Positions 1-13,562 are shown, counted from the first letter of the stretch. The stretch: DNA of 64,000 nucleotides from Leptasterias polaris (GCA_037783415.1 JAZGTN010000007.1:131501-195500), one strand, 5' to 3'. Program-made: numbers and translations. The notes: generated by a model not told the origin, from the letters alone.

Positions 1-534
1 CTTCCCGTCAAGGGAATTTGGCAAATTTTGGGGTAGCAAACTATGATTCATGTATTTTTTTTAACTGCTATGATTTGGGATGTTTTGGTAACCCAAAACA
101 ATTTGGAAAATATATATTTAAAAAAACACTTGAAATTGTTATATGTAGTTAAATGATTTATACATTTACTATGAGTATGGCAGACTTTTATAACATTACA
201 CACTGTTACTGAGAGTGAACAAAAGCTTCATCTTTTAAAATGATATTTTTTCCCTTTAATGTGAAAGACCTTGGAATGAGTCAGCCCACATGGCATGGTC
301 TTTAGTCTAGGTACTCCTACTAGAGTAGGCCTACAAGGTCCCTGTCTCATCCCATCAAGGTAGTGTTTTCTAGAGCTCGCTCAGTCCCTCAGTCTCATAC
401 ATACATTGCACAGTTCTAAACAGATGGTCATGAAGTATCCCAATGGACAGTGTGTGGTTGTTGGGGTTTTCTTCTCCCCAGAGGCCTGACAAAGATCTTG
501 TATTCCTCCAAAGGTTGATAGATGCTTAATGCAC
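1..534. other. noncoding, nothing recognised
   Basis: AT-rich sequence with stops in all frames and no repeat structure that I could see. It ends at the left border of the MITE. Confidence 0.6.
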
Positions 535-1086
535 TATCAATTGTAGTCCCAGCCCTGGGGGACCCGGGACTTTGGCAGAGGGTAGCCGGGACATAGACGG
601 GGATGTGCAAAGAACTGTGCCCCGCTAGCCGGGACAATAGCGGGGTCTTTGCCGAGGTTTTACAAATTGTTTCCCGCCCTACCGGGACAATAGCGGGGTC
701 TTTGGCGAGGTTGTACAATTTGTTTCCCCGCCCTACCGGGAAAATAGCGGGGACTTTGCCGAGGTTGTACCATTTGTTTCCCCGCCCTACCGGGACAATA
801 GCGGATCGTGGAGTGTGTGACAAATGCCCTTCATGGCGGTCGGGGCCGGGATCGTGCGGGGGTTGTTATAAATGCCCCGCATGCCGGGGCCGGGATCGTG
901 CGGGGGTTGTTATAAATGCCCCGCATGCCTGGGCCGGGATCATGCGGGGGATGTACAAAAACAAGTGCCCCGCCCCGGCCGGGCAGTAGCGGGGCATGGC
1001 AGGGACTATGACGCCAAGGCATTTTTACATCCCTGGCCAAGTCCCCGCTAGTCCCGGGTCCCCCAGGGCCGGGATTACAATTGATA
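535..1086. mobile_element. non-autonomous TIR element (MITE) with GC-rich internal tandem repeats
   Basis: The 37 bases at 535-571 are the inverted complement of 1050-1086 with two mismatches. Both begin TATCAATTGTA and share the core GCCCTGGGGGACCCGGGACT. The outermost TA on each side fits a TA target-site duplication, as made by Tc1/mariner-type transposases. Inside are two different tandem repeats: a 53-54 bp unit (starts near 629, 682, 736, 790) around CCGGGACAATAGCGGGG, and a 44 bp unit (845, 889, 933) around GCCGGGATCGTGCGGGG. The GC content contrasts sharply with the flanks. Open frames across it are low-complexity products of the repeats and encode no transposase. Superfamily assignment is a guess. 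Confidence 0.75.
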
Positions 1087-4000
1087 TGTGCATAAATTTA
1101 AACATTACAGTAGACATGGTACTCAAGAACAAAATCACAATTTTTGAAATTTGAAGAATATTTTGATCTGAATATAAATTAGGACATAGAATGTTTGACA
1201 TGCTATTTAACTTTACATTTAAAGAAACGATGGTAAAATACAAAACGTACTCCTTTTAGTAATCAATAGATTGGTTTTTGGTTTCGTTTTCCCTGTGAAA
1301 ATATCCTACACATCCTGCTCAGTTTAAACTGGTCTTTTTCTTTTCTTCGGTACATGTACTGTGTACTTCAATTACTGTATTTTCAGCTAATATTACATAG
1401 GTCTTGGCTCTCATAGCTCTTTGTCATTGTAAAATGTTAATTAGTTATTGTTAAATTAAAGTGCTTCCTTTGTTGTAAGCATTATGGGTCTTACCATTTA
1501 GTTCTGCCCTACTTATGATCTCATCTTAATAATGAAATCACCAGACAATGTCATCAGTATGGAGGCAATCAACCACATCCCATTCCCTGTACACATGGTG
1601 GTTTGGTGGTCGGATGAATGGTCCCTCACATATCTGTAAACTGAATCAGAAGATAAAGTTAAAATTATCTTGTTTTAAAGCTGGGTAATGAATTGTATTG
1701 GAGCCTTCTTGTTCTGTAATGACTCCAAATGTTGATTAGGCATACAATACGTAGTAGTGTGGCAGAATAGTGTATAATTTGTTCTTCTCTTTAAATTGCA
1801 CCTAATAAAAACACTTGTTAAAGGGGTGGGGGTGACCTCCTTGATCAAGACATGAGTGTGTACAATGTTTATTCTTCCCTTTAAGGCAATGTAATGAAGT
1901 TGCAACCTCTTAAAGGGACACATTGCCTTCCAACTGGGCGCTTTGGGCTGATAGTGATACATGTACAAATGATTGTTATGAAATGTTTGTTCTATGAAAT
2001 GCTTGGAGAGATGTTTAAAAGTAGAATATTCAAGCATTCCAAATATCCCTTGCATTTGTGTGGTTTTCCTTTTACTTTGTGAACTAATACGGTCTAATTT
2101 TGTGGAGCCAATAAACCACTGATTGTTCACATTGTTTCAATTAATATTTCCCCAAGCACTTGTTTGTGTGACTTACTTGTATACTTGACAGTTTCCTCAA
2201 TACTTGAATTTTATGTTTTAGGAATGTTGTCATTAGGTAATTGTTTTTAATATTCTTTCTTGACTTTCCTTGCCATCATGTATGTCTGAAGTTGTCACTC
2301 ATTACAGTAGGCCCATGATACCAAATACTTCAACTGACCATGTAATTTCTAAAGGTCACATATTTATTTATTTATTTTTTCTACAAACAATTATGAATCA
2401 GCTTTGGAACGTACAGGAAAATACTGGGACAAAATAGGTACTTTTCTTTTGTCATGCTCTCCCCTCTTTTGGCATTGCCTACTACATGATGTACGATTAG
2501 TAAGTATACATTGCGATAGTTGGCCTTGATTATTTCCAATAGCCTGCAATGTACATAGTATAGTAGATTTGTACAGAAGGTCTTCAAGATGGCTTCACAT
2601 TTACTTGAAGTTTTACCTCACCTGACATACCACCTGCTCGTTATAATGTTGACGTACACAATTTACATTTGTAACATTCACGTATGCAGACATTTCAATA
2701 GAGTAGGGCCTATGGGACACATGAACTTTACCCTTTGAAGTTTTTGAGCTAGTGGTGGGTGTAGCTTTTATCTTGATTTTCTTTGTATACAATTTGGGGC
2801 CACTATTTACACTGCAAGGTTCAACTGCACTATATATTCGTGTGTAAAATTACAATCATGTTATTTCAAATGCAAGTTGGATTTTTCCCCCATATAAGCC
2901 TACTCAGTACAATGTACATCAGAAGTTTTACTGTAAATCTACACACAAGTAATTGAAATCAGACATGTATGTTCGGTAATCTCAAAGAGCTTTAAACATT
3001 GACAAAAAGTTATTTCAACATGCATGTTTTGTTTCAGAGATTTGATGTGGCAAACCTGTTTGTCCATGGATTGATTTAAATCTGCTTTAGACTGAGTTCC
3101 AGGGCTTGGTTTCACTGGCTAGTCATTGAAAAGTTAATGGCAATTCCATGGAGGAAAATGTTCACTCCCTTACAATCATACAGTACCCTATGGAAATAAG
3201 CCTCAGTTATTGGCTTTTTGTTCTTTGGTTAAACATTTTTTGATGTAATCTTCTTGTATTTGTCTCTTGTTCTGTGCAATAGATCATTTACATGAGCGAA
3301 CATCAACCAATAGAAAGGAGCGGTCATGAAGCTTAGTAATCGATTGGCTACCATACATGTAGTCGTAGTATACAAATCCCTTTCTGAACTGCCATTTTAA
3401 ACCACATAAAATATCCTGGCCTGGTGCTAAAAAAGACAACAAACTTGAATCCCACAAACTAGGCTACTGGTTGGGTTGCAGAGATGCAGAGACGAGACCT
3501 TATGCAGTGACTGTCAAGTGTTTGATATGGGTTGAATTCAGTCAATTTATTTTGACATCTGATTTCTACAAGTTTGAAAAATGATGCAGCACATGATTCC
3601 ATTTGTTTGTACCAGTGCAGAGAAACTATCGCAACAAAAGTGATCAAAGGAAAAGAGGTTGCTGATGTAGGCCTACATGTAATCATATTATAAATTCATA
3701 ATTTTTTTCTTCAGGAATAAACTCTATCAGTCGTTACACATTAAATCATACATATTGTAGAGCAAGAACCATACAATATGCATTTCACTTTATCATAAAC
3801 TTTACGGCCTTGTCTGATGCAGAATTTCTGTCAAAACACAGGACCCATACATGTACACCTATGCAATGCAATAGGTCCAGTGTTAACATTTGCATTGTAA
3901 ACAAAGTTGTTATGATTACCAAGTATTCAAGCATGTATGCAGATGGTAGATTATTTACTTTATGGGATGTGTTTGTTATTCAGGAATTGTACACAATGCA

Positions 4001-6766
4001 TTCTTGGTAAGAATAGGCCTAGAAATAGAATGCCTAGTTGTTCTGGCACTAGACAGATTTTTGTAAAACCCAATTCCTTAATCTGGAATCCCTTACAGAC
4101 ATGGGCCTTTTCACACTACAGAGGATCTCCCTGTTGGACATGAACCTAATCTGTGTAATCTGGACTGTCCTTTTTACACTTTACAACATTTCAACATGGT
4201 CTAGAGCACTCGATCCGTGTTCTAAAAAACTAACCCTGCTCGGGAGGTGGTTTGAGAGCTCTCGCTCCATGTAGAAACATGACAGAAGCCATAGTGTGAA
4301 CACTCCTGGGTTCATTTTTGATCCGTGTTGGGTTTGCGTGGTGTCATCCACGCGGTTTCCGCTTGGATCTGTGTTGATCCATAGCCCTAGATTTGTAGCC
4401 ACCAATTCGGACCCGGCATCAGCATGTAATTTGTAGTCCACCATACCTCAGCACTTGGTATATTTTCTGCTATTTATGCAGCTGTCGGAATAAAAAGTTC
4501 CTTCATCTCCTTTGAATTAGTTATTTGCCAAACTATTTCCTGACCTACTTATTATCTGATGCATTACAAATTTCGAAGACACATCTTAGAGCAAGGACCA
4601 GATGAGACAAATTTTCCTTCCAATTCTTATAATGATGATAATGACTAACTACAGTTTCTGGTTAATGAGAAATTTAATAAATGCAATGAATCTTTATCTG
4701 AATGGGATTCATGTACATGTAGAGAGAGACCTACTTAGTCCAACTCAATGTAAGTGTAGACACCTTCCATTTGATTTGAATTAGTTTCCATGGCTTGATT
4801 GATGTTGATGCAGATGCAGCAACTCAAGAGTGGCTTCTCAGCAAGCAGCCAGAGATCTAACGATTTGGTTTTCTTGGTTTCATCCTGAAGAAGGAGAAGT
4901 TGCTTCATTCCAAACTGCCTGCCCTGTACATTGCCCACTGAATACGCACAAATCTCTCTTGCAAACATGTCAAATAAAATTACGACAACATGGAAAACAC
5001 TTTGTTGAATAGTTGACTGCATTTAATGTACGAAGCATAAACACCCATTTTCATAATATAAACAAGATCTGAACTGCCAACATATGGACCACATTGTAAA
5101 GTTAAACTAATCAATTATTCATAATTTGAAGCTGTAAATAATAAGACAGGGTCTTAGAGAGATCTCAAGGGGTCACAAATACATGTGGTCCATCTTTAGC
5201 CCCAGATTTATTCTGCATCCAGAATTTCTAAACCTCCTTTAATGAGTTGATTAATTAGTTTGTGGTTGTCTTTGTCAATTCTCGGCTTCAGTGATACCGA
5301 AAGATGAGAAGGATAAATTTAATTGCGATTGAATTTAGAACACGTGTGTGAGTCATCTAATTCAGTCACATGGTCTTTTCAGTCTTTAATTTAGAATGTC
5401 GTCAAGGTTTAGAGGTTTCTGTCATGTCTGTAAAGAAATTGTTTCATTGAATGAAAATGTCTGTTGACAAATTCAATTTGGTTTCGCAGGTAAGGACATA
5501 CATTTTGTACATGTAAGCCTACACATATATGTATGCACATATTAGAAAACAAGTTATGAAAGCTTTCCCACAAATAAAATATAAAGAGTTGAATTGAATA
5601 AATAAATAAATAATGAAATGGTATTTGTGCAGATTTTCTCAAAACAGAATACATCCCAGAGTGAAAGTCAAATTCATAACCAGGATGAATTTATTTCATA
5701 GATGTTCATTTGTGGAAGTTTTTAGAATAACATTGGAAAAAATATATACATACATTCCCATTCCCCATACACACCCAGAACCACCTCACTGGATACACAA
5801 TATCTTTAGGATTAATGAACATTTTGTTAGATCAAGTTTTGATTGTTCCTGCAGACTATAGAGACTGGGTTTTTCCAGGAACATTTTTTACCCCTTCATG
5901 ACATTCACTTCAAATATTCAAAGTCCTACTGGCAGTCAGTAGGTTTGTGGTTTTGCCTGGAGCTATGGAATTGTGAACCACACTTTGATTCCATAAAAGG
6001 CACCCATGATTCCCTGTCGACAGGGAAATTCCATACCAAGGCTACATTTTTGTTTCATTAGTCATGCCACTGATGACCATTCCTGTAATGAAATTAACAG
6101 AATCAGCTTCAAATTGACAAACAATTTAAAGGGTTGCCTATACATGTAGTTGCCCATTTTCGTACATAGACAATGTCTACTTTATTACATCAGCTGTGAT
6201 CATAGTTCTCTTTAACTTTAAGAAAGGATTAAAAACAAAATTTGCAAAATATCATTACTCTTTTTATTCATTAGGCCCTTTTTGTTTTTAAAACAACAAA
6301 AGCAAATCTTTATTGAGCTTTAAAAGAAATACTACTCAAGACTTCACTGTCTCAGAGTCAAAGTCAAATCTGTATAAAGTTTACATCCTTTTTACAATTT
6401 GGAGAAAATGCACTATTCTGAATCAGTTGTAAGTCCCATACATTACATGAGCAATTGGAGAAAAACAATAGGCCTGCCGTTGTGTCATATCAATATTTTT
6501 TATAAATTCTGCCACAGAAGACCAGCTGTATGGCCCATGTATATTTCATTATTAGAATTGCTCAATTTACAATATGTCAAATGAGTTATATGAATAAATT
6601 GAGATAAAGCATGCATGATCTAGCATTTTTTTATAGTGTATCCAGCTGCAGTAAAAGTCATGGATGAGTCACCAAATTTATCATAGTGTACCTGTCCATT
6701 TCCATCAGTTATTCACATAAATTGTTATAATAAAATACGTAAATCATACTTGAGTAGGGTCAGTCA
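1087..6766. other. noncoding stretch without recognised genes
   Basis: Only short chance frames occur; none has splice signals plus recognisable protein. It contains simple AT repeats (TTTA-type near 2360, AAAT-type near 5600) and scattered ACATGTACATG and AGGCCTAC words. It may be intergenic or part of a first intron of the LIM gene. Confidence 0.5.
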
Positions 6767-6930
6767 GTAGACAGTGTGTCTTAAAATGTGGCCTTTTCAT
6801 ATGGGTAGAAAAGGATGGTCACAGTAGACAGAGTCTTCAAATTTGGATTTATTATCTGGGTAGAATATTGATGATTGTAGACAGAGAGTCTTAAAATTTT
6901 GGCTTTTTCATCTGGGTAGAATTCTAATCA
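6767..6930. repeat. degenerate tandem repeat, three copies of about 55 bp
   Basis: Three consecutive units share GTAGACAG...GTCTT(A/C)AAAT near their start and TCTGGGTAGAA or ATGGGTAGAA near their end (starts around 6769, 6824 and 6879). Copies have diverged by substitution and small indels. No function is apparent. Confidence 0.6.
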
Positions 6931-7389
6931 TGCAAGGAAGATCATTTTGCTTTTAAGCTTAAAGTAAAACTGCAATCCTAGTTCAGATAATCAAAGGCTT
7001 TGAAGAAGAAACTAAGGTCGATTAAAATGTTGGTTCGTGAATTTCATTTTTAATCAACTGTTTGAGTATAATTTATTTGTTATTTTTTTATTTTGTTAGT
7101 GAACCAGGGTTTGATTATGAACCAGATTTTTGTATTTTTACATTCATCCTTGTCATTTTAAACCATGTGTTTAGGGTTGATAGTTGATAGGGTACATCTT
7201 TTTTCTTTTTTTTAATTATAAAAAAGGAAAACAAATACATACATGTACATGTATATGAACAGTCCATTTATTACTTGACATTAAAATTGCCCAGATTGTG
7301 TCATAAACTGGACGTAATCCCTGACTGTTGTGTGGCTTCTTACTGGCACCCTCGAGCAAATACATTGTCAAAATAGGGAGGTAGCCAGC

Positions 7390-7482
7390 ATAGGGCTCTA
7401 CAAAAATTAGCTCATTTGGTAGCTTAGCTTCCACCAATGACCATCACTTCAAACCAGAAATCGCAGGTTCAAATACTGCTCT
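7390..7482 (+). mobile_element. tRNA-derived SINE head or decayed tRNA relic
   Basis: TAGCTCATTTGGTAG (7408-7422) closely resembles a tRNA A-box/D-arm, and AGGTTCAAATA (7465-7475) resembles a B-box/T-arm. The spacing is tRNA-like. A full cloverleaf does not form, so this is not a working tRNA gene. A short SINE-like body may extend to about 7560, but I could not find its end or a target-site duplication. Confidence 0.45.
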
Positions 7483-10121
7483 AGCCAATTTTTCTTTGTT
7501 CACCCCAAAATGAATTTAATTACCTAGTTCGTTTCCCTAGTGTTTTATTGCTGGGAAATTGTACGCAGTCGCATACAATATACGTTTGAGTTTTTAATGT
7601 TAAAATGCAGGATGTACGTGTTCCAATAGTATCAATGCAGTGGGGTAACAGAACTAAACACTTCAATCATCGATGAACAGTATGTTGTACCTTACTCATC
7701 AGGGCATAGGGTAATAATGTGCTAGATCTCAGTTTCGCCAATTTAACCATTCATGTCATTACTCAGGAGACAGTGACAAAATAAGTCAAGTAAAGGCACT
7801 TTATTGCAATGCCTCACAATGTCATGAGTGTGTCAGAACTTAAGGCTTTGACTGTGGCTGTAGGCTAATGTACTTAAGGTAAATGTTAAATGGCCATGGC
7901 TTTGAATTATACAGTCATCAGCCATGAACATGTAGCCACAGAACCTGAGCTACAGCTTTACAGATCTTAAGTTACTTTGCTGACGTCACATCATCACCTA
8001 CATTTGTACAACATGACAGTAATGTAAGCAAATGTAAAACCTCTTGTATCAGGTAATGTTTGTGCTTAGTTCAACATCCATGAACATAAGCACTTGAAAT
8101 GTTAATTTGAAAACTTAAGTAGTGGTTGAAGGATGAGTCATTGTTCAACCGCTATCCCAAAACCCCAGGTGGCCACAACAACAGTTCATGTCCCCAAAGG
8201 AAAACAGACGATTACTTCTTGAGCTTGATTCAGAAACAGGGATGAGGAATTCCAGACTTGTATCTGAATACAGAATTGTTGTGTAATTGAATTTGTTATC
8301 ATCCAATGTCGGCCTACATGTACAACTCCATAGTCAGCTACATGTTTACACAGGAAAAGGGGAATGGGTGCACATCATATAATTTTCAGTAAATCGTAAA
8401 AAATTGTTGGTTAAATTGAGATTCAATACAAAGTTACAAATTAGAAAGACTGATTGAAATGTTTCTAATAAAGTGTAATATAATTTTTTTCATAACATTT
8501 GATATCAGAACAACCTGTCCCACTAAAATGTATTTAATTGTATTCACTCTAGAGGCTTAACAAGTCAAGGATAAATAAATGAAATAAAACAAAACAACAT
8601 GCCACATCAATACACAATAACATACCAGCATATTCTGTTTTCATAGGTTTTTAACAGACTATCACATGAGGGTTAAGAGTGTCCATTGCCAGTTTATCCA
8701 TGACCACAATTCAGTTTCCCACATACTAATCACACTCGTCTTTTAACACTAGTTTACTTGTCATCAAAGGCAAATTTATCAGTAAGTGGAAGGAGTGGGG
8801 GGGGGGCTGGTTGGAGAAGTAGGTTAACATGTTCAATCATGATTACTGGGTGAACAAGCATAGTGTACATGTAGATGGGACCAAGTACAGTTCTGGTGTT
8901 GAAAGCCCAAACACACTAATTTCCTGCTCTATTTCAGAAATAAATGCTAGAGAGGGATTCAGGATGTATTGGTTGGTTGGTAATTTGTACTGAGACTCCC
9001 AAAAAGTGGTGTAAATGAGCCACATGGTCATTTGGGTTCTGTTTTTTAAATTAAGAAGATCTGCAAAGCATTAGAGGAATAATTGGTTTTCTACCCAAGG
9101 GCTAACACCCCTCCCCTTATGGGGTGGGTGATTGGGTTAAATGGGTGATTTGTGACAATGTCCTCTGAGTTAGGATTAGATTATCTCCTCATGAGGTGGT
9201 CTTTGAATGCAAGACACGATTGTCAAATTCAGTGCAAGTTGTACTATCCAGGCACATTGAACACAGTTTTGAATGGTATAGTCAGATTCCAACTTTAAAA
9301 CAAAATTTTCAACACTTTATTTCTGCAAAAATAGCTTGTGTACAGATGTAAGTTTTGGTTTTATGTAACAAGACCAATGACTAACCAGATGTGCTTAAAG
9401 CACATACCTTGGGAGGAACCATGGTAGACTTGAGTTTTCATACCTCTTTTGAACACTGGGAAGTTTATCAATTGATGTCTGAAAGGGCCCCTTATGTCAG
9501 CAATGTTTTACCCAAAGAAAGACATTTAATTTATGTAAATAATAAATAAGTATTTGATTCTGACCTCTGTATGTAATCAAAATGTACTTGTGTTAGGGAG
9601 TATGCATCCTGTGTTTACCTGAGAGACACATTGACACATTAGACAGGAAGTTAAGAGTTGAATTTAAACCGTTAGGGGATATCATGGCATACATACATGT
9701 AATTGATTGGTTGGAAACGGACACCCTGTGTAAAGTGGCCACCTGAGGGACTGACAGGAGGGTGAAGATTCAGACAGTCAGAATTGTACATCAGAAGGCT
9801 GTTTTCATTGGTTACCCTTTGTAAAGTGACCACCTAAGGTGTACATGTACAGTGAGTTTGTTCTCCAAGGGAGACATGGCATCTATGAAGGTGACCTGTA
9901 TGTTGGCGGTTATTGTACACAGTCTGTATGCACAACTGACACAGTGTGATCAATAGGACAGACTGAAGCACTGAGGCAGGTTTAAAGACAATGTCACATT
10001 AATGCACACATCAAGGATATCATTATGGTATCTTAAGTATTTCATTATAGTACTGTATGAGGTTGCCAGCGCTTTGTAACAAAAGTGATAACGTTTTTCT
10101 TTTCGGTTTTATTTTCTACAG
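7483..10121. other. noncoding, no gene recognised
   Basis: No supported exon. It includes a G run at about 8798 and two related words GTAAAGTGGCCACCTGAGG and GTAAAGTGACCACCTAAGG (about 9730 and 9820) that may be an old local duplication. Confidence 0.5.
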
Positions 10122-10235
10122 AAATCACAGTTGACTGTCAGAGACCATTCCAGGAAAAGTCTGAATATTGTTGAAGTTTTGTGTACTACAGAGTGATCAG
10201 CTTTAGAACTTCCATCAATTTCTGTCCATCTAAAG
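10122..10235 (+). other. candidate noncoding 5' UTR exon of the LIM gene
   Basis: A strong acceptor (pyrimidine-rich tract ending TTTTCTACAG at 10121) and a strong donor (CTAAAG|GTATGT, GT at 10236) bound 114 nt. All three frames contain stops and there is no ATG, as expected of a 5' leader exon. It lies 6.7 kb upstream of the first coding ATG on the same strand. The partner first exon was not identified, and transcript data would be needed to confirm the link. Confidence 0.5.
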
Positions 10236-10311
10236 GTATGTCAATATTATTCAAACTTGCTTGACTTTTCAGTATTTAATGTAAAGTTGAGTCCCATGTC
10301 TGCATCAGGGT

Positions 10312-10514
10312 TTGCCCAGCACTTAGTGACTGGCCAGCAAGAGTGCTCAGTTAGCTTTTCATTTTCACTAGTCATCACCTTTTTCACTAAACCCATCTTT
10401 CAATGAAATAGGGAAGCTTTTCAATCAACACTGAACTAGCCAGCCGAAGCACTTTGCGAGTGAATTTTGAATGGTCCCCACATGTTTTAACAGCGTACCA
10501 CTGTTAAGGGAGAA
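10312..10514. repeat. dispersed repeat, copy 1
   Basis: This segment resembles 31067-31235 along its length. Shared blocks include AGTGACTGGCCAGCA, CAGTTAGCTT, AACTAGCCAGCC, CATGTGTTTTAAC-like and CCACTGTTAAGG, in the same order with small gaps. The two copies lie about 20.8 kb apart in different introns, which suggests a transposed family rather than a local duplication. No terminal repeats or coding capacity seen. Confidence 0.6.
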
Positions 10515-12084
10515 TGCTGAGGATAACGTGGACTGTAGATGTTGTGGTTTGATCAAGGTTTTACTATAACTTTAAGCAACATTAACAGTACTTCAAAGAT
10601 TAAAGCCACTTTGAGAATAGCATGCCAGAGGAATCTTTTTGAGTGATCTTAAACACAAGAGGGCGCCATAACATGCTTATGATGTTATCAGTGGGTATAG
10701 TATGTTGACTGCACCCAACTAAAAAGATCAAAGTCCTACAGCAACCATGCTAAATAACTACTATTTCAATCACACCAAATATTCAAGTCTTGTACAGTGA
10801 CTCCTATATGGGATTGTAAACTTGAGTTGTCTGTCATTTTAGTGGAGTAGTCCATTGGTTGGCCATTGATTAGATTACCACAGTGGGGTACACTGTGTTA
10901 TGTCATACCTGTTGATTCCCAAGGACCTTGGATTTATGACAATCAGGGATTGTAAACAAATAGGTATGAAGGGCCTGCAATAAATGCTTTCAATCTCTCA
11001 AGCATTGAGAAAGAAGTTGAGGGCGTGGCCTGATAATTAGCGAGTTATGGAAGTACATACCTGTAGGGTTAGATCCTACACATTTACAAGGAATTAGCTA
11101 AACACATTTAAGGTTTTAGCTTCATTTAGAAAAACACATTTTTATAATGTTTTTTATGTTTTATATTATGTTTTATATTTCACCTATTCTATCATCAGAC
11201 ATGTCAGAGGATGTTTGCAGGCACGGAACAAAGGACAATTTCTTGAAAAATAATTGATTAATTGCAGAATACAAGTCAAATCTTTCAGACACTGAGACAG
11301 TGTATGATTTAGGCCTACGTCATGCACTAGAAGTACAATGCAAGCACAGAATGTATTTGACTATGTTTATTTATTACATGACACCTGATCCAAGCCCTTA
11401 TATTCATTCAATAAATAAATCTTCAATTTTACACATATTATTTTCTTGAACAATTTTACAATGTTTGTTGTGAGTACACTGTACAAAAGAGTACAGTCCC
11501 AGAGGCCCTTAGTGGCAGACTTCTATTGATCAGTTTATTTGCTTTTGATGACCTGCTTACTGTGCGAGGAATTCATATTCTAATCTTCACTTCCAAAGCC
11601 CTACCCTTTCAAACCCCCAAATGCAGTAATGTGGACTTATTGTTACCTCAATGATCACCTTCACGATACAACAAGCACATTATTCCATGCATTCGTATAA
11701 TACACTCGTAATTTTTCAAAACAAGCCCCCCCTGTCTGGTCCTGGCTTTGCACTGTCTGTGTGTGTTTGTTACTGGAACCATTTAGTATTCTCTCCAACT
11801 CGGTTTCAATCAGTGTCCTCTCAATCAGTAAGGTTATCCTTGGTACACAGAAAGGAAAATATTGAGGTTGCATGGTATGGAAGGTTTCAAAGGGGTAAGT
11901 ACTTGCATCAGGAAGGAAAGATCCGAAGGTCAGATAAGTTACTGTTTTGAAAAGAAAAGCAAAGTAACTGATTGTAAACTGCTTATATACCAAGCATAAT
12001 GACCTGTATTCAGGAGGTAGGAATGGCCTCATATTTGGACACCATCAGAGTCTTTGCCAATTTCTAAATTAAAACACTGCCTTG
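10515..12084. other. noncoding intron sequence
   Basis: No exon supported. It contains an AGAGGGCGC word near 10660. The opposing frames at about 11651-12032 show no family resemblance or splice context. Confidence 0.5.
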
Positions 12085-12793
12085 CAATAGACTGTGCAAG
12101 TCTCGCGCGCATTCAAACTTCCGGGACCATAGTGGTCCCAGCCATATGGAGTTTTACGTGGGCGAGATTTTGTTTTGTCAATTATTTTAGTTTAACGTAG
12201 TTTATGACCTAGAAAATTATACATGTTGTTGGGAATGTAATACTAAGTGATAGCAAAATATGAAAGTAAAACCGATTCAACAATATAACGAAGAAAACCC
12301 GAGCTTTAAACTTGACCTCAGCTTCCGGTTATTGCAAAAAATTAAGAATTTTGTGCTCACCTCCGATCATAAAACTTATGTAAAAGCTTGTTTTGGATGC
12401 GCGATTATAATCGCCAGATGCTGTAATTGTAAAGCGAACCCTTTTCATTGCAGTCTATGGTTGTTGAGGCGTCAGCATCCTCTTTAAACTGCGATACGGG
12501 TCAGTTTAAAACCCGTTTGACCATCAAGAATCCGCGTAAGGGGTTTCTAAAAAGTTAACATCAAAAAAGCATCCTTGTCCCAGAGTTTTAATTTGTTTTA
12601 AATAATAATTAACACACTTTGGCGTATTTTTTTCAAAAGCTAAAACTAATTTTATAAATTGTAACGATTTATTTTTGTTCAGATTTTGTCATGAGATATA
12701 ATTTAAAACAAGGATTTGATTTCAGAAATAAAAATGTTCTTCGTTTGACGTGTTTTCTCGTTCGGATACGCGCGAGACTTGCACAGTCTATTG
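12085..12793. mobile_element. MITE with perfect 25-bp terminal inverted repeats
   Basis: Bases 12085-12109 (CAATAGACTGTGCAAGTCTC...) are the exact reverse complement of 12769-12793. If the true ends are GACTGTGCAAG.../...CTTGCACAGTC, both sides are flanked by TA, consistent with a TA target-site duplication; the symmetrical CAA/TTG beyond makes the exact border ambiguous. The ~710-bp interior has no transposase. A 75-residue frame at 12260-12487 is not recognisable. CG dinucleotides cluster near both ends. Confidence 0.75.
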
Positions 12794-13562
12794 TCAGATT
12801 GTTGTTCTGAGACAATTGCTAAGTTTGATCACCCATGGTATAGTGCAACCCTAGTGCTTTGCAGAATTATGCAAAACAAGTTTTCTGTGGGTTTCCTTCT
12901 TTTTGCACCACCATGTATTGTCCTCTAAATCTTTTTTGTCACTTTAAAGCAGACTACATTTCCTTGTAATTGATTGGAAATTTGATGATTTTCCTGCAAT
13001 TGAATTCTGTGTATTTATGTGGTGTGAATTTCACTTGTTTAATAAGGAAAATCCAAGTGACATATGAGCCATACAGTATACATTGTGCAGTGTACTATTG
13101 TACCATAAAATTAACAAGATGATGACCATGCAATTGTGTTTCCTGGAGTTATAGTGATGTAAGTTGTGGCCATGTGAAACAAGTACACATTTATCAATAA
13201 TATTTGTTATTTTGGTGAAAACTGAGATTCTGAAACTTAGGATGGCATGTGGTCATGTACCAGATTGGGATTTACGTCTATCATAGTACATGTAAGTCGT
13301 TACTTCTGAAGTTTTTGTGTAAGACGCTTTCCCATTCTTTGCATCCATTAAGTAATGTTGCAACATTTCCATTGATAAAGGGCGTGCTTTCGAAGTGACA
13401 TTGTTTCATTGAGGGATAGCATGGATAAGTCAGGTTTTCATATCTGTGACAGTAATCGATGGTTCTGCTTTTCATGTTCTTTAAAACCTGACTGATCATG
13501 AGATTCACAGTAGCGGAATGAAAAGCATCTTGAATCAAGACTATATATTACTCAGGTCAAAC

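Noticed and set aside
603..989. Long open frames on both strands in the GC-rich segment
   Set aside because: They are translations of tandem repeats inside a MITE (repeated FPRPTGxIAG-type peptides) with no protein family or splice context.
1675..2130. 151-codon minus-strand frame
   Set aside because: No recognisable domain, no splice or promoter context, composition like its surroundings; treated as chance.
4181..4444. 87-codon minus-strand frame and possible inverted TTCACACTA words
   Set aside because: The inverted words are only 9 bp and unevenly placed; the frame has no family resemblance. Too weak for a MITE or gene call.
11651..12032. Overlapping frames on both strands
   Set aside because: Mutually overlapping, unrecognised, no splice signals that fit the LIM gene phases.
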